Shown here one piece after another: positions 6,145 through 9,010 of a stretch of 9,010 nt of DNA. The translations under genes were made by a program, and so were the position numbers. This stretch comes from Flavobacteriales bacterium (GTDB lineage: Bacteria; Bacteroidota; Bacteroidia; Flavobacteriales_D; Sanyastnellaceae): positions 1-9,010 of the forward strand of contig JANRAA010000036.1 of assembly GCA_030728235.1 (NCBI GenBank), given 5' to 3'. Under the pieces are notes generated by a model, which saw nothing but the letters and a program-made list of their open reading frames with translations, did not search any database and was not told where the DNA came from. Within the stretch, counting starts at the first letter, position 1, and the number at the start of each line of letters is the position of its first letter.

Positions 6145-7258
6145 ATGATAACAGTAGATAACGTACAGGAACTGTACAAACGCCTGGCTGCGTTGAGGGG
6201 GTACCTTTGACGTCGATCGCAAACTAGTTGAGATCGAAGAAGATGAAAAGCATACCCTAGATCCCGAGTTTTGGAACGATTCAAAACGCGCGGAACAGAT
6301 CATGCGACGCATCAGAGCCAAAAAAATGTGGACCGACAGTTTTGAATCATGCAGCACAGCGGTTGAAGACCTGCAGGTGATGTATGAGTTTTTCAAAGAA
6401 GGCGAATATTCAGAACAAGAGGTGATGTCGCAGTACAAAAGTGCCGCCGACGCCATTGAAAACCTCGAATTCAAAAACATGCTTTCTGCAGAAGAAGACG
6501 CCCTGAGCGCCGTAATGCAGATCACCTCAGGAGCTGGTGGCACCGAAAGTTGCGACTGGGCTTCAATGCTTATGCGCATGTACATCATGTGGGGTGAGAA
6601 GAGTGGGTACAAAGTGAGCGAGCTCGACATGCAAGAAGGTGATGTAGCAGGAATCAAGCAGGTTACGCTTGAGTTCGACGGACAGTTTGCATTCGGCATG
6701 ATGAAAGGAGAAAATGGAGTGCACCGCTTGGTTCGCATCTCGCCGTTCGATTCCAATGCTCGTCGACATACTTCCTTTGTGTCGGTTTACGTCTACCCAC
6801 TGGTAGATGACTCCATCGCCATCGATATCAACCTGTCAGACATCACCTGGGAAACCTTCCGATCAGGAGGTGCGGGTGGACAAAACGTAAACAAAGTTGA
6901 AACAGGTGTCCGCTTGCGTCACAAACCTACCGGCATTGTTATCGACAACACCGAAACGCGCTCACAGCTTCAGAATAAAGAGAAAGCCTTGCAGTTGTTG
7001 CGTTCTCAGCTCTATGAAATGGAGCTCGACAAACGCAATGAAGCAAAAGCCGAAATTGAAGCAGGCAAGAAGAAAATCGAATGGGGATCGCAAATCCGCT
7101 CATACGTCATGCAGCCATACAAACTGGTGAAAGACCTTCGCAGCGGGTACGAAACATCGAACGTTGACGCCATCATGGATGGTGACCTCGACGATATGTT
7201 AAAAGCCTATTTGATGCGTGAAGGCAGCGGAGCAAAAATCGAGATCGATGACTTCTAA
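6145..7258 (+). CDS. prfB: Peptide chain release factor 2, made by programmed +1 frameshift
   Basis: RF2 recognises UGA and UAA stop codons and triggers peptide release. Frame zero begins at the ATG at 6145, encodes MITVDNVQELYKRLAALRGY plus Leu (21 residues) and meets UGA at 6208-6210. Skipping the U at 6208 joins it to an open frame (GAC at 6209 onward, DVDRKLVEIEEDEK) that ends with TAA at 7256-7258. The full product is 370 residues, against about 365 in E. coli. The second segment carries the stop-recognition SPF tripeptide at about 199-201 (VRISPFDSNARRHTSF) and the catalytic GGQ at about 244-246 (GGAGGQNVNKVETG), which together mark RF2 rather than RF1 (whose tripeptide is PxT). A caller that ignores the shift would start at the internal ATG at 6302 and lose the first 52 residues. 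RF2 level is expected to be autoregulated through the UGA. The gene heads an operon with the arsC-like gene and fumC. Confidence 0.95.
6193..6211 (+). other. prfB: Programmed +1 ribosomal frameshift site of prfB
   Basis: The bases AGG GGG TAC CTT TGA C (6196-6211) reproduce the classic bacterial RF2 recoding site: an internal Shine-Dalgarno-like AGGGGG (6196-6201), a three-base spacer codon, the slippery CUU codon (6205-6207), then UGA followed by C, a weak termination context. When RF2 is scarce the ribosome pauses at UGA, slips one base forward and continues in the +1 frame, so RF2 controls its own synthesis. The peptide context LRGYL|D also matches the E. coli site. The next frame-zero stop after 6210 is a TGA at 6226-6228, so readthrough without slipping would not give a protein. 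Confidence 0.95.
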
Positions 7259-7598
7259 ACCGCGTTACCTCCACAATCCGAAATGCAGCACCAGTCGGAA
7301 CGGACTGGCATTGTTGCACGAAAAAGGGGTGGAGGTCGATATACAATTGTACCTCGAGCAAAAGTTAACGGCTGAGCAAATTGAACGTCTGGTGCTTGCC
7401 AGCGGCAAGGATGTGGAAGCCCTTGTTAGAAAGAAAGATCCGCGTTATAAAGAAGTTATGGGCGACAAAACCCCGACTCAAAAGCGCATCATCCGCCTGC
7501 TTTCCAAATATCCCGAATTGATGGAACGGCCTATTTTGATTACCGAAAACAATCAAGCCGTAGGACGACCAATTGAAAACCTATTGACAATACTGTAA
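7248..7598 (+). CDS. ArsC-family thioredoxin-fold reductase (arsenate reductase-like)
   Basis: The ATG at 7248 gives 116 residues, a normal length for the short ArsC/YffB/Spx-like family, and overlaps the end of prfB by 11 bases; the in-frame ATG at 7218 lies deeper in prfB and precedes the fold's first strand. The active-site segment YLHNPKCSTSRNGLALL places the nucleophilic cysteine at residue 13. Arg61 (LVRKKDP), Arg94 (ERPILI) and Arg107 (GRPIENL) fall where the substrate-binding arginines of glutaredoxin-dependent ArsC lie (Cys12, Arg60, Arg94, Arg107 in the R773 enzyme). The residues therefore allow arsenate reduction. However, no ars regulator, efflux pump or other resistance gene is near, and the gene is buried in a prfB-fumC operon, so a housekeeping thiol-redox role is equally possible. 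Translation is probably coupled to prfB. A specific symbol is withheld. Confidence 0.85.
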   Translation: MTSKPRYLHNPKCSTSRNGLALLHEKGVEVDIQLYLEQKLTAEQIERLVLASGKDVEALVRKKDPRYKEVMGDKTPTQKRIIRLLSKYPELMERPILITENNQAVGRPIENLLTIL

Positions 7599-7608
7599 AT
7601 CTGCAACC

Positions 7609-8997
7609 ATGTCATACAGAATCGAAAAAGATACCCTTGGCGAAGTTCAAGTGCCAGCCGACAAATATTGGGGCGCACAAACCGAACGATCACGCAACAA
7701 CTTCAAGATTGGCCCTGTGGCCTCCATGCCTGTTGAAATCATTGAAGCGTTTGCCTACTTGAAAAAGGCTGCCGCCTATACCAACTGCGAATTGGGAGTG
7801 CTCGATGTCAACAAACGCGACCTCATCGGCGCCGTGTGCGACGAAATTTTGGAAGGGAAACTCGCCGACCAATTTCCACTCGTGATTTGGCAAACAGGAT
7901 CGGGAACCCAAAGCAACATGAACGTAAACGAGGTAGTGGCAAACCGCGCTCATGTGATTGCGGGTGGCACCCTGGGCGAAGGTTCAAAGCCGGTGCACCC
8001 CAACGACGATGTCAACAAATCGCAATCGTCGAACGACACCTACCCAACCGCCATGCACATTGCCGCCTATAAAATGGTGGTAGAAACCACCTTGCCGGGT
8101 GTGCAGAAACTAAGAGATACGCTAGAAGCCAAGAGCAAAGCGTTTGCCGACGTGGTGAAGATAGGCCGCACCCACCTGATGGATGCTACGCCGCTCACCC
8201 TCGGACAAGAGTTCAGCGGCTATGTGGCGCAGCTAGATCACGGCATGCGCGCTGTGAGAAACACCTTGCCACACCTCAGCGAAATGGCTTTGGGCGGCAC
8301 AGCAGTAGGCACCGGCATCAACACCCCAAAAGGGTATTCGGAGGTTGTAGCGAAGTACATAGCGCAGTTTACAGGACATCCTTTTGTAACAGCACCGAAT
8401 AAATTTGAGGCATTGGCCGCGCATGACGGCATTGTAGAGAGTCATGGCGCACTGAAACAATTGGCAGTTAGTCTGAACAAAATTGCCAACGACATCCGCA
8501 TGATGGCCAGTGGGCCACGCAGCGGTATTGGCGAAATCATTATTCCTGCCAACGAACCAGGATCGAGCATTATGCCCGGCAAGGTAAACCCTACCCAGTG
8601 CGAGGCATTGACCATGGTTTGTGCCCAAGTGATGGGCAACGACGTAGCGATCACCGTGGGAGGCACACAAGGCCATTACGAGTTGAACGTCTTCAAACCC
8701 ATGATGGCGGCCAACTTCCTTCAGTCGGCACGTCTGCTGGGCGACGCATGTATGTCGTTCGACGAGCATTGCGCACAAGGCATTGAGCCCAACTACCCCC
8801 GCATGGAAGAGTTACTTAACAACTCGCTGATGCTCGTAACCGCCCTCAATACCAAGATCGGGTATTACAAAGCTGCTGAGATAGCCAACAAAGCCCACGT
8901 TGAAGGAACAACTTTAAAACAAGCTGCACTTTCGTTGGGATATGTGACAAGCGAAGAGTACGACGAATGGGTAGACCCACGAAAGATGATTGGATAA
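7609..8997 (+). CDS. fumC: Class II fumarate hydratase
   Basis: FumC catalyses reversible hydration of fumarate to L-malate in the TCA cycle as a cytoplasmic homotetramer without an iron-sulphur cluster. The 462-residue frame is complete and of usual length (about 460-467). It begins MSYRIEKDTLGEVQVPADKY, followed by WGAQTERSRNNFKIG. The N-terminal lyase region carries GSGTQSNMNVNEV and SSNDTYPTAMHIAA; the active site has IGRTHLMDATPLTLGQE with His189, and the superfamily signature GSSIMPGKVNP with Ser319/Ser320. These correspond to His188 and Ser318 of E. coli FumC. The C-terminal domain (EELLNNSLMLVTALNTKIGY) is intact. Aspartase and argininosuccinate lyase are related, but the overall match is closest to FumC. 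The ATG lies 10 bases after the arsC-like stop with no clear Shine-Dalgarno, so it is probably on the prfB transcript. Only 13 bases follow the stop, so the terminator is not visible. Confidence 0.97.
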   Translation: MSYRIEKDTLGEVQVPADKYWGAQTERSRNNFKIGPVASMPVEIIEAFAYLKKAAAYTNCELGVLDVNKRDLIGAVCDEILEGKLADQFPLVIWQTGSGTQSNMNVNEVVANRAHVIAGGTLGEGSKPVHPNDDVNKSQSSNDTYPTAMHIAAYKMVVETTLPGVQKLRDTLEAKSKAFADVVKIGRTHLMDATPLTLGQEFSGYVAQLDHGMRAVRNTLPHLSEMALGGTAVGTGINTPKGYSEVVAKYIAQFTGHPFVTAPNKFEALAAHDGIVESHGALKQLAVSLNKIANDIRMMASGPRSGIGEIIIPANEPGSSIMPGKVNPTQCEALTMVCAQVMGNDVAITVGGTQGHYELNVFKPMMAANFLQSARLLGDACMSFDEHCAQGIEPNYPRMEELLNNSLMLVTALNTKIGYYKAAEIANKAHVEGTTLKQAALSLGYVTSEEYDEWVDPRKMIG

Positions 8998-9010
8998 CAT
9001 ACCATTTGAG

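Noticed and set aside
6202..6209. Second TACCTTTG matching the -7 promoter consensus
   Set aside because: This copy is the UAC CUU UGA part of the prfB frameshift site, so its sequence is explained by recoding constraints; no gene starts just after it.
5989..6210. 73-codon plus-strand frame ending at the prfB UGA
   Set aside because: Only its last 21 codons (from 6145) are real, as the first part of prfB. The rest is antisense to the membrane-protein gene and the intergenic promoter region.
6109..6756. 215-codon open frame on the minus strand
   Set aside because: It is antisense to prfB, whose identity is certain; the Ser-rich translation is a shadow.
6302..7258. prfB starting at the internal ATG 6302
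   Set aside because: It would drop the conserved N-terminal RF2 region encoded from 6145 through the frameshift, including DVDRKLVEIEEDEK and the LDPEFWND segment.
8233..8778. 181-codon open frame on the minus strand
   Set aside because: It is fully inside the highly conserved fumC frame in antisense, and its Cys/His-rich translation shows no family resemblance.
1..9010. Undescribed defence, mobile or biosynthetic system
   Set aside because: All long frames resolve to signalling, housekeeping or single unknown genes. There are no transposase, integrase, nuclease-effector, toxin-antitoxin or repeat-array signatures.

Overview
The window reads as chromosomal DNA of a member of the Bacteroidota, most likely Flavobacteriia. 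The clues are TAnnTTTG-type -7 promoter boxes (TACCTTTG occurs upstream of two genes), few Shine-Dalgarno sequences, a long DUF349 repeat protein of the kind common in this phylum, and a phytochrome-type kinase style frequent there. No mobile element, CRISPR array, tRNA or rRNA is visible. A finer placement cannot be made from this sequence alone.

Layout. (1) Positions 3-2985, plus strand: a signalling operon. It contains the last 27 residues of a probable response regulator, a short histidine kinase without a sensor domain, and a large REC-PAS-GAF-kinase protein. The reading frames overlap at each junction (TAATG, ATGA), so translation is probably coupled. (2) 2987-4681, minus strand: a five-repeat DUF349 protein, convergent with the kinase operon and separated from it by one base. 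(3) 4792-5289, plus strand: recX, divergent from the DUF349 gene across a 110-base region with a perfect 17-base dyad. (4) 5273-6040, minus strand: an unrecognised multi-pass membrane protein whose 3' end overlaps recX by 17 bases. (5) 6145-8997, plus strand: a tight prfB - arsC-like - fumC operon. prfB is interrupted by an in-frame UGA and is complete only if a programmed +1 frameshift is invoked.

How the genes relate. The first three form a plausible phosphorelay module, the only functionally coherent group. The others are core-metabolism or maintenance genes: peptide-chain release, a thiol/arsenate reductase-like protein, the TCA-cycle fumarase and a RecA modulator.

I do not see an undescribed defence, mobile or biosynthetic system. 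The most notable points are the RF2 frameshift site with an almost leaderless promoter, the repeat architecture of the DUF349 protein, the sensor-less kinase with altered ATP-binding boxes, and the arsC-like gene nested in a prfB-fumC operon.
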